Of a stretch of DNA of 30,280 nucleotides, positions 14,664 through 23,016 are shown piece after piece. How positions within the stretch are numbered: the first letter of the stretch is position 1; each line of letters begins with the position of its first letter. A program made the translations under genes and the position numbers. The stretch is taken from positions 1 through 30,280 of the IMG/VR virus record IMGVR_UViG_3300023180_000272; one strand, 5' to 3'. A model generated the notes under the pieces. The model saw nothing but the letters and a program-made list of their open reading frames with translations. It was not told the DNA's origin and searched no databases. Source of the DNA: a virus.

Positions 14664-15490
14664 AACCCGAACCGGCCTTTCTGTTGTGTCCAGATCGAAT
14701 CCATATTAGTCTTCGTTAAAGCGGTTCCTTCCCAGGCCATCACACCGGCAATCTGCGTTCCAGATTTAAGGGGGAGACTTGCGCCGCCGCGGGCGCCGAT
14801 CTCAAGAGCGTTTGTTGCACTTCCGGTAGCCGGGGAGGAATACGTTGCGTCGAACGTGTTTGACGCGGAAACTTGATTGTATCCACCATCCAAGTACAAG
14901 AACCCGCCACCGGCCCCCGTGGCTTCGTCAATCGAAATCCCGATCATGTGCCACGCGGCGGTTGTAATCGTCGTGTCACCAGTTACGGAAATAGCATTGC
15001 TTCCGCCGTTTTGCGCCCGAAAATCCTGCTTTCCGACAGAAAGGGAGTCTTTTCCGAAGATAATACCAGTCGTCCCACCGGAAGAACCCATAATGTTGTT
15101 ATCGGAAGTCGTTCCTGAAGGGTAATACCAAAAGACCAAGGAAAACAGCGCATTATTTTTATGGATGTTCTCCATCCACGTTTCATTCGTCGTATCGTAC
15201 CGAAAATAATCCCCGCCGTCGAAAGACCAATACTCAGACGAGCTTAAATTACCAGGCGTCCCGTTGTGGGTCGGGTCGTCCGTCGTTGCCGACCCAGTGG
15301 CCCCCAGGAAGAAATCATACCCATTCGACGTTAAATCCAGCCACTTTTGGCCACTTGAATAGGAATCGCTCGACCCCGCATCTAGGCAGAGTTTCAAGTT
15401 CGTATCCAATCCCAAAGTCACCAAATCGCCATAAAAGGAACCATCGGCGGCGGCAGAAAAGGAATAGGGATTGATTAGAAAATTACTCAC
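14660..15490 (-). CDS. LamG/concanavalin-A-like domain virion protein
   Basis: 276 residues, GTG start at 15490 overlapping the previous TGA (GTGA). The sequence has the spaced motifs of LamG/pentraxin-like jelly rolls: LKLCLDAGSSDSY, YWSFDGGDYFRYD (about 87-99), FSLVFWYYPSG, WHMIGISIDEATGAGGGFLYLD (given in part) and IAGVMAWEGTALT near the end. Such domains bind glycans and appear in phage tail and decoration proteins. It lies directly behind a Ser/Thr/Ala-rich fibre-like protein. It probably adheres to host or environmental polysaccharide; no catalytic residues of a glycosidase are obvious. Confidence 0.75.
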   Translation of the reverse strand: MSNFLINPYSFSAAADGSFYGDLVTLGLDTNLKLCLDAGSSDSYSSGQKWLDLTSNGYDFFLGATGSATTDDPTHNGTPGNLSSSEYWSFDGGDYFRYDTTNETWMENIHKNNALFSLVFWYYPSGTTSDNNIMGSSGGTTGIIFGKDSLSVGKQDFRAQNGGSNAISVTGDTTITTAAWHMIGISIDEATGAGGGFLYLDGGYNQVSASNTFDATYSSPATGSATNALEIGARGGASLPLKSGTQIAGVMAWEGTALTKTNMDSIWTQQKGRFGL

Positions 15491-16500
15491 GTTTGATAGC
15501 CGATCAGGTAAACCTTCAAACCGGCACCAGCCACCGTTGAACCAATTTGATCTATGTCAATCGTTATTTCAGCGTCATCAGCAAGGGATGAATCGGAAAT
15601 CACCGCAGCCGTGGCAGCGGTTGTTGACGTTTTTTCACTAACATCAATGGTTAATTTCGTGGAAAGAATCGTCGTCCCGGATTCGTTAATATCCACCGTT
15701 AAAGTAGTCCCTGTGGGAGCCGTGGTTACACTCGCCCGAACGCCCGTAAGGGTGAAGGCGTAAGGCATCCTAAACGTGACCTTCGCCGTACCTATCGTCA
15801 AATCTGTCGTTTCGTCGGAAACAGCCACAACGAAACTTTCAACAGCGGAATTAGCCCCCGTTAAAGCGGCTACGTCTGTTCCTATAACAAGACCAAGGTT
15901 CGTTCTTGCTCCAGAAGCCGTGGAAGAACCCGTGCCGCCGTCCGCGACCGCTAAATCTCCCGCGCTCGTTACGGCGGACAAATCAATTGTGGCGGTTGTT
16001 ATAGTCGGAGATGTTAGCGTCTTATTGGTTAATGTCTCCGAACCCGCCAACGTAGCAAAACTGCCATCGGATAGAGCTGTATTAAATTGCGCCGTTGTTC
16101 CGGTCAGTGTATTGGAGGCAAGGTTAACGGTTTTATTTGTTAATGTGTCCGTGCTTGACGCTGTTATCCCGGTAGAAAGCGCGGTAATGGCCTGGGAAAC
16201 ACGCTCGGCGGTCCAGGCACGAACTGTAGTTGACGTTCCCGCCTCGGCTTCCGCCTGAGAAACCGTATCGGCGGTTGCATTCAGGTTCGCCGCTGTCGCA
16301 CTAACCGCCACCCCGCCGATCTGAAAGCCTGAATCGATATTTACCGCTGTGGTCGATAGCTTTAGGGGCGTTTCCGTGCCCTCGCCGTCCTGGACAGCCC
16401 GCGCCGTCGCATCAATTCCATCATTGGAATTGGGGACCTGTAATAAGTCCTTATAGGTTGTGGTCCAAGGTTTCCCCTCTAATGAATCAGACGCCGCCAT
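15487..16500 (-). CDS. Fibre-like virion protein with repeat segments
   Basis: 337 residues, ATG 16500 overlapping the previous TAA (TAATG). Very Thr/Ala/Ser-rich with two related repeat blocks, [18 protein letters not shown] and [17 protein letters not shown] (about 118-175), a signature of collagen- or fibre-like phage proteins. Then [20 protein letters not shown], a common fibre linker. The C-terminal part (about 220-337) is beta-rich and ends in a small domain ([20 protein letters not shown]). It probably forms an elongated trimer at the tail or capsid surface, working with the adjacent LamG protein as a second adhesion device besides the 405-residue tail fibre. Confidence 0.72.
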   Translation of the reverse strand: MAASDSLEGKPWTTTYKDLLQVPNSNDGIDATARAVQDGEGTETPLKLSTTAVNIDSGFQIGGVAVSATAANLNATADTVSQAEAEAGTSTTVRAWTAERVSQAITALSTGITASSTDTLTNKTVNLASNTLTGTTAQFNTALSDGSFATLAGSETLTNKTLTSPTITTATIDLSAVTSAGDLAVADGGTGSSTASGARTNLGLVIGTDVAALTGANSAVESFVVAVSDETTDLTIGTAKVTFRMPYAFTLTGVRASVTTAPTGTTLTVDINESGTTILSTKLTIDVSEKTSTTAATAAVISDSSLADDAEITIDIDQIGSTVAGAGLKVYLIGYQT

Positions 16501-17255
16501 TAGCTACCCCATACATTGCTGTTATCATCCCAGGTCGAAGCCGTGCCGTCTCCGGCAATATCGCCGGATTGCGAACCGGGCTCCCCGGTGAAGTGACGCC
16601 CACCGCCGAATATATCTCCGGCTACCATAATCCCGGAATCCGGCTGATCGTTTTCAAGAATAATGTCAAAGTAATCGTTAAATTCTTGTTTGGCCTCCAA
16701 ATAAGGAAGCCCCTCGCCCTGTAGAAACGCCCAAATCACGCCTTTGGTTATTAGTTCCTCATCAATGCGAGATGTGTCGGTGTCTACCGTAAAACTTGCC
16801 TTAGCAACGCTACTCGCGTTTAAAACCCAATTTTCAGTGACGTATTCAAACGCTAGAACCTGTCCGCCGCTCATTATCGGGTAGATATGAACCTGATCGG
16901 CGCGAAGGATAAACTTTCTACCCCCCACAGTGTTTGCCGATTTTATACTATTCCATTCGACAGGAGTGACGGGGCCACTCAATAAATGCCGGTTCGTTCT
17001 GTCCCAAAACGTCTCGGGAATAAAGCGGTCAAATCCGCTCGGTAAGATGCCCGTTTGAATCTCTTGGTTTAGCGCGGTAAAGGTTTCCTCGGCCCGCAAG
17101 ACGCCCCACGGAACCTTTTTCATCAACCTTGTGCCGACACGGTTTGAATATCTAAGGAGCTTCCGCGCCTCGGAGTCGGTGTTGCCGACAATCGTGCTCG
17201 GTTGGCTTATGCCGATTTCATCCGCTGCATTCTGACAAATCGTTAAAAGGCTCAA
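16500..17255 (-). CDS. Head-tail adaptor (SU10/P22 gp4-like)
   Basis: 251 residues, TTG start at 17255 overlapping the upstream TGA (TTGA) with AGGTGG a few bases before; no nearby ATG exists. The N-terminus LLTICQNAADEIGISQPSTI (about 3-22) and EARKLLRYSNRVGTRLMKKV (about 29-48) are typical of phage adaptor proteins that bind below the portal ring. The middle FIPETFWDRTNRHLL and the C-terminal half with VTENWVL and ELITKGVIWAFLQGEGLP agree. A disordered Gly/Asp/Ser tail ends the protein. Adaptors of this family close the portal and begin the tail; its place after the coat block is the P22 order. Confidence 0.8.
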   Translation of the reverse strand: MSLLTICQNAADEIGISQPSTIVGNTDSEARKLLRYSNRVGTRLMKKVPWGVLRAEETFTALNQEIQTGILPSGFDRFIPETFWDRTNRHLLSGPVTPVEWNSIKSANTVGGRKFILRADQVHIYPIMSGGQVLAFEYVTENWVLNASSVAKASFTVDTDTSRIDEELITKGVIWAFLQGEGLPYLEAKQEFNDYFDIILENDQPDSGIMVAGDIFGGGRHFTGEPGSQSGDIAGDGTASTWDDNSNVWGS

Positions 17256-18073
17256 GCCGCCACCTGATTTTGTCTGATAACGTCACTCATTTCGGTTACT
17301 TCCCATGTGTCAAAATGCTCGACCATCCCCGCGAGAAGCCCCCCGGAGCGGTCCTTGTAAATGTTTGGAAATCTCTTGATAAAAGACGCGAGATTATGGC
17401 TTTGCGTCATCAATTCGACGCAAGTATTAAAATTTTCCCCCGCCACAATTTTTAACTTATGCCAATCGGGAACCTCATCCTTGTAAAGATGGGATTGCCC
17501 CGAGAAACTCCCCTCTAAGCCGAAAAAGTGAACTTCCTTATACCCAAGTTTTAAGGCAAGGACGGCAGCTCTTGAAGCTGTCGTCGTTCCACCTGGAATA
17601 TAATCTTCATCATCGGGCAAACAGTTAAACGTCTTAACGTCCTTACCTTTTAGAAAATCGAATAAAATAGGGTTGCTGTGCCGGGCTAATATTGCTCTTT
17701 CAACATCCTTGAAAATCGTTCTAATAATCCGCTCGCAGTCATAGTGAAACGGGTCAATAGAAACCATTGTAAACGGTATTTTATGGTGTGCTAACACCAT
17801 AGCCGTTCCATTGACGGCCCATATATCGCCGTCAAATTTTTTCAGTGCTTCTATATCTAGGTTTGGGCTACTCCCGCACACGGCCAATCTCTCGACCGTG
17901 GCGGGGTAATCCAAAACACGCGGCAAGTTTAAACTCTCGCAATACCGCGCGTTATTTTCTGCTTCCTCCCGGTTACACGCCCCATGAATGTTGACGTTAA
18001 CCCGGAAAGGTTTACGAGCCAGCGATAAGGCCCTTTTCGTTAAGAACGTGCACGATGTAATCGAGCTGTGCAA
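17252..18073 (-). CDS. DUF115/MptE-like (glycosyltransferase-like) protein
   Basis: 273 residues if TTG 18073 is used, although that start lies 62 bases inside the previous gene. CTG 18022, with AAGGG eight bases upstream, would give a more natural start, and there is no ATG near the beginning. A conserved opening (VNVNIHGACNREEAENNARY) is followed by ERLAVCGSSPNLDIEALKKF (about 62-81), a nucleotide-binding-like loop, then DIWAVNGTAMVLAHHKIPF and LALKLGYKEVHFFGLEGSF. This is the DUF115 fold seen in motility-associated and sialyltransferase-like proteins. In phages it sits among structural genes and may modify virion or host glycans. The fold call is good; the reaction is unknown. Confidence 0.7.
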   Translation of the reverse strand: MHSSITSCTFLTKRALSLARKPFRVNVNIHGACNREEAENNARYCESLNLPRVLDYPATVERLAVCGSSPNLDIEALKKFDGDIWAVNGTAMVLAHHKIPFTMVSIDPFHYDCERIIRTIFKDVERAILARHSNPILFDFLKGKDVKTFNCLPDDEDYIPGGTTTASRAAVLALKLGYKEVHFFGLEGSFSGQSHLYKDEVPDWHKLKIVAGENFNTCVELMTQSHNLASFIKRFPNIYKDRSGGLLAGMVEHFDTWEVTEMSDVIRQNQVAA

Positions 18074-18266
18074 GCACGGACTCCATCTCGGCGGAAGTCG
18101 TGAAGCCGAAACCGTTGCTGGCCGTGTACGTCACGGATAGAGTTGTGCCAGCCGAACCGCTTGATTGCGCGGTAGGTGTGGCACCGTGAAAACCAACGAG
18201 CTCGGTGCTAGTCAATCCAACACATTGCCCATCGGGGTTGTTGTCACCCAAATAAGTAACAGCCAT
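18012..18266 (-). CDS. Conserved small protein after the coat gene
   Basis: 84 residues, ATG 18266 with AAGGAG upstream. The opening MAVTYLGDNNPDGQCVGL and the sequence GFHGATPTAQ with a Ser/Gly/Thr linker are a recurring pattern of small proteins encoded just behind the major coat protein. The C-terminal helix (MESVLAQLDYIVHVLNEKGL) is amphipathic. Capsid decoration or adaptor assembly is a guess from position. An intrinsic terminator separates it from the coat gene, so it may be made at a lower level. Confidence 0.65.
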   Translation of the reverse strand: MAVTYLGDNNPDGQCVGLTSTELVGFHGATPTAQSSGSAGTTLSVTYTASNGFGFTTSAEMESVLAQLDYIVHVLNEKGLIAGS

Positions 18267-18280
18267 TTTATTTTCTCCTT

Positions 18281-18309
18281 AAAAAAACAGGGAGAGCCGA
18301 AGCCCTCCC
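18281..18309 (-). terminator. Intrinsic terminator after coat gene, UUCG loop
   Basis: Leftward RNA: GGGAGGGC (18309-18302), loop UUCG, GCUCUCCC (18297-18290), then CUG-type transition and seven U (18287-18281). It is an 8-bp stem with one G-U pair and the very stable C(UUCG)G cap. It sits between the coat stop and the ribosome site of the 84-residue gene, so it likely sets a step down in expression behind the coat gene. Confidence 0.75.
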
Positions 18310-18314
18310 CGCTA

Positions 18315-18328
18315 AAGCCTTACGGCTT
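18315..18328 (-). other. GNRA hairpin at coat-gene stop
   Basis: AAGCC, GUAA, GGCUU (leftward RNA, 18328-18315) gives a 5-bp stem with a GUAA tetraloop that includes bases of the coat stop codon. It stacks just upstream of the UUCG terminator and may protect the coat mRNA 3' end. Confidence 0.4.
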
Positions 18329-19541
18329 AGTTAAGCCCCAAGCGGCAAGCCAACTCAGGCCGGATTGCTTTGTAGCCGTATAGAACATCAATACGGCAAG
18401 GCAGCTTGTCGTTGTTGATGTCGTAATCACGAACGATCCGCATCGAAATGCCGTCCATGACCTCACGGGCGCAAAAATCAACACCCTTCGGCTTAACCAA
18501 GTCGGCGGTAGCAAACGCGAACGCATCTTTATGGAAGCCCATAGAGATTTTATAGTCCGCTGCGTTTCCAATAGCCGTCGAGTTGTCGGATTCGCGCTTG
18601 TAGATCGCGCCGCCGTTGGTCGGTGATGCGGAGACGTTTTGAGTCGCCCCCGAAGTCACGATTGATGGGCTGATCGAAACGCTCGTATCCGTTGCCGACA
18701 TATCCGCAGTTACGACGAACTGCATCAATACGCCGGTATCGGCTTTGGTTTCGGGATGGACGCGATTACAACCGACAAAGCTGATAATATCGCCCTTCTT
18801 AAACGTACCCGAACCCTCCGAGCCGTGGTTGATGGTTGCGCCGGTTTGATCGGCGGAGCTAACCAAATGATCGCCCGTGCCGTCATCCGTTCCCGTGGTG
18901 TGGATCGGCCAAAGCGTATTTTGATACACACTGGAAAAGCCCAGGAAGTCGTTAGCAACCATGCCTTCACGGTATTGCTTGCTGATTTTCGCCGGATCAT
19001 TAAACAGACCGGAGACAGCGGATACCAAATCGGCGTTAGCCTGAGTATCCATGTTTAAGCAACGCTGTGAAGTCGGCGTCAGGTTGTCGGTGAGACGTTT
19101 CGCCGTGTTAAGAACAAGCGCCAACGAGGCAGACGCACCAACGTCTGAAATCTCGTTGTAAACGTCCTTATACATCGACATAGCGTCCGATTCGATGTTT
19201 GCAGCCAAAACGCTCATGGCGGGCTCAAGGATGCGATCCGAGAAGTCGTCCAAGTCAAGCGTCAACTCGGCGGAGGTGAAATTAACATCCACGCCCTTTT
19301 GAGTCGCCACTTGCAGCGTTGTGCTGGTTTCTGCGGTGTCTTGTGCGTTGATCGTCGCGCCGCTACGAACCGTGTATTGATTCGGAAGGCGGATTTTCAA
19401 GCTATCACCGATTTTTGCGCCCGATTGCGCGAAGCTCGAATCGTATTGCCGGTTGATGTTGCCGACAAAGTTTAGCTTTTGGTGCAGAATACGCAAAGCC
19501 TCTCGCGTCACTGCGGTGGGAGTGAGAATGGTATTAGCCAT
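18327..19541 (-). CDS. Major capsid protein, P22 coat family
   Basis: 404 residues, ATG 19541 with AAGGA upstream. The N-terminal ILTPTAVTREALRILHQKLN (about 4-23) and VGNINRQYDSSFAQSGAKIGD (given in part) followed by LKIRLPNQYTVRSG are the standard opening of P22-type coat proteins (HK97 fold). LDLDDFSDRILEPAMSVLA (about 104-122) is the spine-helix region, and the insertion-like middle and C-terminal VRDYDINNDKLPCRIDVLYG agree. Length is near P22 gp5 (430). It follows the scaffold gene directly, the conserved head-gene order. Expression is probably high, consistent with the strong terminator right behind it. Confidence 0.9.
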   Translation of the reverse strand: MANTILTPTAVTREALRILHQKLNFVGNINRQYDSSFAQSGAKIGDSLKIRLPNQYTVRSGATINAQDTAETSTTLQVATQKGVDVNFTSAELTLDLDDFSDRILEPAMSVLAANIESDAMSMYKDVYNEISDVGASASLALVLNTAKRLTDNLTPTSQRCLNMDTQANADLVSAVSGLFNDPAKISKQYREGMVANDFLGFSSVYQNTLWPIHTTGTDDGTGDHLVSSADQTGATINHGSEGSGTFKKGDIISFVGCNRVHPETKADTGVLMQFVVTADMSATDTSVSISPSIVTSGATQNVSASPTNGGAIYKRESDNSTAIGNAADYKISMGFHKDAFAFATADLVKPKGVDFCAREVMDGISMRIVRDYDINNDKLPCRIDVLYGYKAIRPELACRLGLN

Positions 19542-19588
19542 TGTATTTCCTTCAAAGGGATTCGGGCTGCCTCACGACAGTCCAGGGC

Positions 19589-20521
19589 CTATCGTCCGGC
19601 CCTTTTCGATATTTGTGCATTGCGCCTACGCAACCACTCATCAGAAGACATCTTTTCAGCGTCCTTGATAATATCCTTGGCTGCGGTGGCCTTGCCTTTG
19701 GGCTTGATTGCCTTAACGGGCTTGGCTTGCGCGGGTTTAGGTTTGGGCTTAGAAACCCCGGCTTGAGCGCGGTCATAAAGCATTGCCTTATGGGCCATTT
19801 CAGTGAAGACGGGATTCAGCGACCAATTACCAGCATCAGCTTCATTGATACCGGCCTTAATCGCGTAGTCTACAACTTCCTTTTCGTTGAAGCCCTTGAT
19901 TCGGCGCTCGATAAGTTGCCTACCCTCTTCCTTGCGCCGAGAGATTTCATCCTCTTGCGCTTTGGTTAGGGCTTGCTCGCTTTGAGCGACCTTATTAACA
20001 ATACTTTGGAATTCAGCCTGCTTTGCCGATAACGCATCACTAACACGGCGGGCCTGGTCCGGGTCGGACTGCCACAACTCGTTTAGATCAACGCTCGAAA
20101 GCTGCTCAATTTCCGCTTTAACTCTCAAGCCATGTGAATAGTTTTCCAGCGATTCGCCTTGCAAGCTCTCAAACTTCTCGACTGCGCTTTCACGCGCTTC
20201 GATAGTTTTAGCCCGCTCGGATAAATCCTGCTTTCCCTTGGTGTAGTCGGACCAAGTGCCGTCTGAGAACTTCTGGATAGCCTCTTTTAGTTCCTCGGGA
20301 ACAGCGCCCTTCGGAATTTCGACCTTATTGCCACCGAAGTTGAACTCATCAACCTCGATTTCTTCCTCGTCCTCTTCTTCGGACTCATCCTCAGATTCAT
20401 CATCGGACTCGTCCACCTCGTCAGCTTCATCAGCCTCAACCTCTTCGGCCTCAACCTCCTCAGCTTCTTCGGTTTCTACTTCTTCAACTTCCCCCTCGGG
20501 GACGGTTGCATCTTCTGCCAT
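19589..20521 (-). CDS. Capsid scaffolding protein
   Basis: 310 residues from ATG 20521, set by GGAG six bases upstream; an earlier ATG (20533) has no site. The first 65 residues are almost entirely Glu/Asp/Val/Ala with Ser (for example EEVETEEAEEVEAEEVEAD). A helical, charged core follows (AKTIEARESAVEKFESLQ, QEDEISRRKEEGRQLIERR) and the C-terminus is a basic helix-rich segment (SSDEWLRRRNAQISKRAG) like the coat-binding helix-turn-helix of P22 scaffold (303 residues). Position between portal and coat fits exactly. The extreme acidic head may keep it soluble and speed its exit from the procapsid. Confidence 0.8.
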   Translation of the reverse strand: MAEDATVPEGEVEEVETEEAEEVEAEEVEADEADEVDESDDESEDESEEEDEEEIEVDEFNFGGNKVEIPKGAVPEELKEAIQKFSDGTWSDYTKGKQDLSERAKTIEARESAVEKFESLQGESLENYSHGLRVKAEIEQLSSVDLNELWQSDPDQARRVSDALSAKQAEFQSIVNKVAQSEQALTKAQEDEISRRKEEGRQLIERRIKGFNEKEVVDYAIKAGINEADAGNWSLNPVFTEMAHKAMLYDRAQAGVSKPKPKPAQAKPVKAIKPKGKATAAKDIIKDAEKMSSDEWLRRRNAQISKRAGR

Positions 20522-20637
20522 TTTTTGCTCCATCTATGGGAACGGGGCGCAATCTCTGCGCTCCTACCCCTCAAGTCCTGTCTTTCAACCGACTGTTAGG
20601 GCGATGACCCTGCTACGCTGCCGCGCTCAGAGAATCT

Positions 20638-22788
20638 CTAAATATCTATATCCCTGTCATCCGGGGGGCCGTAAGCTTCTTCGTTGGGATATTCAGCGTT
20701 TGTTATTTCATACGCGGTCTTAACCGCTTCATTCTCTTGGTCAACAAGGTCAACGTCAGCATTATGTTCAGCAATGGCTTCTTTTAAATCCATATCTCTC
20801 TCAGACACCGCAACCTTGCGTTCCTCTAAATCCAAGCGCCTCGCATCATTAGCAGCTCTGGCCTGCGTCTCTTGCGTCTTATCATTAACCGCCTGCTCGG
20901 ACTGCTGCAATCTGCCTATCAACTCCTGCATTTGCTGTTGCATTTGTTGAACCTGTTGCTGAGATTGTGCCAAGGCCATCTTTGCCTCTGGCGGCATTGC
21001 ATCACCATCATTCTCCGCGTCCCTTACGGCCTGCGGTAGAAGCATCTGCAAGCGTTTAGAAACCTTATCAGCGCCCTGGAAATCCATGTGCTCCATGAGA
21101 ACGTCACCGATATATTGGGCGGAGTCAGGAATATTCCGCATAATCTCAATCAATGCTTCACGGGTTTCCTCTCGCTGAGTCGCGAATGACGGCCCCGTTG
21201 ATACCGTTACGTCATACCGCCCAACCGACAAGTTGTAGAGCTTATCCTGCCCGTTAATGCCTTCATCATCAGCCCCGCCCGCCTCTTGGGTTAGCTGAAC
21301 CACTTCTTCCTTCATATCTTCGCCAAGAATACGGATGGATTCGCGCGGGGAATACACCGAGGGGATAATCTCAACCAGAACCCGCCCGGCGTATTGAATA
21401 GCGCGGGCAAGGTTATCGATGAAATGGAAGTTGGAAACGTCACCTTGACGCTCTCTAGCAAGAATCGCCTTGCCGGATGTTTCGTTTGACCGAGCACCAA
21501 TAGAGGACGGGTAAATGCCCATAATGTCCTGCATGTCTTCAGCGGCGTTCATGGCCTCTTGCAATGCGCCCGCAGGAACACCGGCGAAGGGCTGCCGCTG
21601 CGGCATATTAGAACCCTTGGCATACTCAAGATAAGGATGGGAACGGGTATTAGCCGTTTGCCACTTAGCTTCCTTACCTTTAGGAATAGCGCCTTCTTCA
21701 ACAACCCAAGGCGCTCTTGGTGCCAATGCAACCAATTCCGTACTAGCAGACCGCCAGAAGTTTGTCATTTGTTGCGGGTCTTTAGCGTCCCGAATCATCG
21801 ACCGGAAATGCCTGCGTCCATCCGAATAAACCTCCTCACCCCAAACAGGGCAAATCGGGATTGTCGAACCCGGCCAGTCTTCTTCTTCTAAAACATCAGC
21901 GCCCGAAATAACCCGGCGCTTAACCTCGTGATACGCAGCTTCACGGCGGCGCACTTCCGATAAACCTTGTTCCGCCATAAACCAGCGAATCAGTTCTTCC
22001 TCGGCCCCCGCAAATTCCTTGCCCAAGTCTTCAAGGAACCGCTTTGCTATGTTAAAAAGGTTATCTTCACGAACAACCCTTCCGTCCGATAATTGGATAA
22101 TAGTGCGCTTATTCTCTTCGCGGGTCCAATACTCAGCAACCCGAACTTGTTCATTATCAAGCCAATTCTCAGTTAAGGCCTCGTCCTCGCCTTCAAAGTC
22201 AACAGCGTCAGCGCCGGGATATGTTTTTTCATACTCATCCAGCCGCACCATTTCAGACACGAAGGCATAATCCCAATCGGAAGCGTCGAATTCAGTTGAA
22301 CTCGTGTCCCAATGGACCATTAAAGGATTAGGAATCCGGTTTATCTGCGCTTCTAAGTCAAACGAATCAGGGTGAGCGTAGTCAATATCAATCCGAAAGA
22401 ACCCGAAGCCACCCGTAACTGAATGGTCAATAGCCGTATCGTAAGCAACCTCGGCGTTGCTCTTGCGCTCGACAGACCGGACCAAACCGCCGATAACCTC
22501 AGCAGTTTTAACGTCAGCCCCGTTATCTACAGGGGAAACTTTAATCGCAGGCTTGTTCTGCCTCGATTCATTAACAACTTGGCGAATGTACGCAGGCAGC
22601 CGGTTAATCGTTAAAAAGGGGCGGCCTTCCTCTTTCCGTATCTTTGCAATATCGTCCGGCCATTGGTCAGACAACCGAGCAAAGCGAATATCATCCTCTG
22701 CCGCCTGCCGGTTAAACTCTGAGCCGTCTTGAGACTCCTTGAACTTCTCAAGGGCCTCTTTCAGAATGGGATCAGATGTTTCGGGCAT
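20638..22788 (-). CDS. Portal protein, P22 gp1-like
   Basis: 716 residues from ATG 22788 (a TTG precedes it). Portal dodecamers form the DNA gate of the head. The N-terminal EFNRQAAEDDIRFARLSDQW, the strongly conserved GRPFLTINRLPAYIRQVVNE (about 55-74), the next motif NKPAIKVSPVDNGAD, and HSVTGGFGFFRIDIDY are P22-type. The last 130 residues are Gln/Glu/Arg coiled coil (QQQVQQMQQQMQELIGRLQQ, given in part), corresponding to the P22 barrel helix. Length is almost that of P22 gp1 (725). The gene overlaps the preceding 60-residue gene by 17 bases. Confidence 0.9.
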   Translation of the reverse strand: MPETSDPILKEALEKFKESQDGSEFNRQAAEDDIRFARLSDQWPDDIAKIRKEEGRPFLTINRLPAYIRQVVNESRQNKPAIKVSPVDNGADVKTAEVIGGLVRSVERKSNAEVAYDTAIDHSVTGGFGFFRIDIDYAHPDSFDLEAQINRIPNPLMVHWDTSSTEFDASDWDYAFVSEMVRLDEYEKTYPGADAVDFEGEDEALTENWLDNEQVRVAEYWTREENKRTIIQLSDGRVVREDNLFNIAKRFLEDLGKEFAGAEEELIRWFMAEQGLSEVRRREAAYHEVKRRVISGADVLEEEDWPGSTIPICPVWGEEVYSDGRRHFRSMIRDAKDPQQMTNFWRSASTELVALAPRAPWVVEEGAIPKGKEAKWQTANTRSHPYLEYAKGSNMPQRQPFAGVPAGALQEAMNAAEDMQDIMGIYPSSIGARSNETSGKAILARERQGDVSNFHFIDNLARAIQYAGRVLVEIIPSVYSPRESIRILGEDMKEEVVQLTQEAGGADDEGINGQDKLYNLSVGRYDVTVSTGPSFATQREETREALIEIMRNIPDSAQYIGDVLMEHMDFQGADKVSKRLQMLLPQAVRDAENDGDAMPPEAKMALAQSQQQVQQMQQQMQELIGRLQQSEQAVNDKTQETQARAANDARRLDLEERKVAVSERDMDLKEAIAEHNADVDLVDQENEAVKTAYEITNAEYPNEEAYGPPDDRDIDI

Positions 22789-22954
22789 CAAAAACCATCG
22801 GTAGTGGTTGGTGCGGCCTTAATACTTGCATACGGCCCGTTCGTTTATACTGGTCCAATTCTTTCCTAACATCATCAATGTCGCGGCTTTTTGCGATTTC
22901 CCGCAAGTTCTGTGCCGCCTCTGTGAATCCTAATTGCTCGTATAACTGTTTCAT
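22772..22954 (-). CDS. Small helical protein before portal
   Basis: 60 residues, ATG 22954 with GGATG-type site. Helical, charged (YEQLGFTEAAQNLREIAKSR, then VRKELDQYKRTGRM) with a Pro-rich end. Not recognised. Overlap with the portal gene suggests coupling and a head-assembly role. Confidence 0.55.
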   Translation of the reverse strand: MKQLYEQLGFTEAAQNLREIAKSRDIDDVRKELDQYKRTGRMQVLRPHQPLPMVFDARNI

Positions 22955-23016
22955 TTATTCAACATCCAATATCTTTGTGCGGTGTGGCCCACCTAAACTA
23001 TCTGCTAAAGCGCCCA

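Noticed and set aside
15776-16258. Rightward open frame of 160 codons, Val/Ala/Ser-rich
   Set aside because: Antisense shadow of the Thr/Ala-rich fibre-like gene; low-complexity coding makes such shadows common.
20534-20637. Inverted repeats in the portal-scaffold gap (GCGC-AGAGATT-GCGC type)
   Set aside because: Stem is imperfect and no U-run follows; no promoter hexamers found, so no function is claimed.
20256-20723. Rightward Ser-rich frame with a poly-Ser run
   Set aside because: It is the antisense of the acidic GAA/GAG/GAC-rich N-terminus of the scaffold gene.
22955-23016. Possible 20-residue leftward peptide starting at GTG overlapping the previous TAG
   Set aside because: Coding-looking but too short to support, with no clear ribosome site; it may be a decayed C-terminus.
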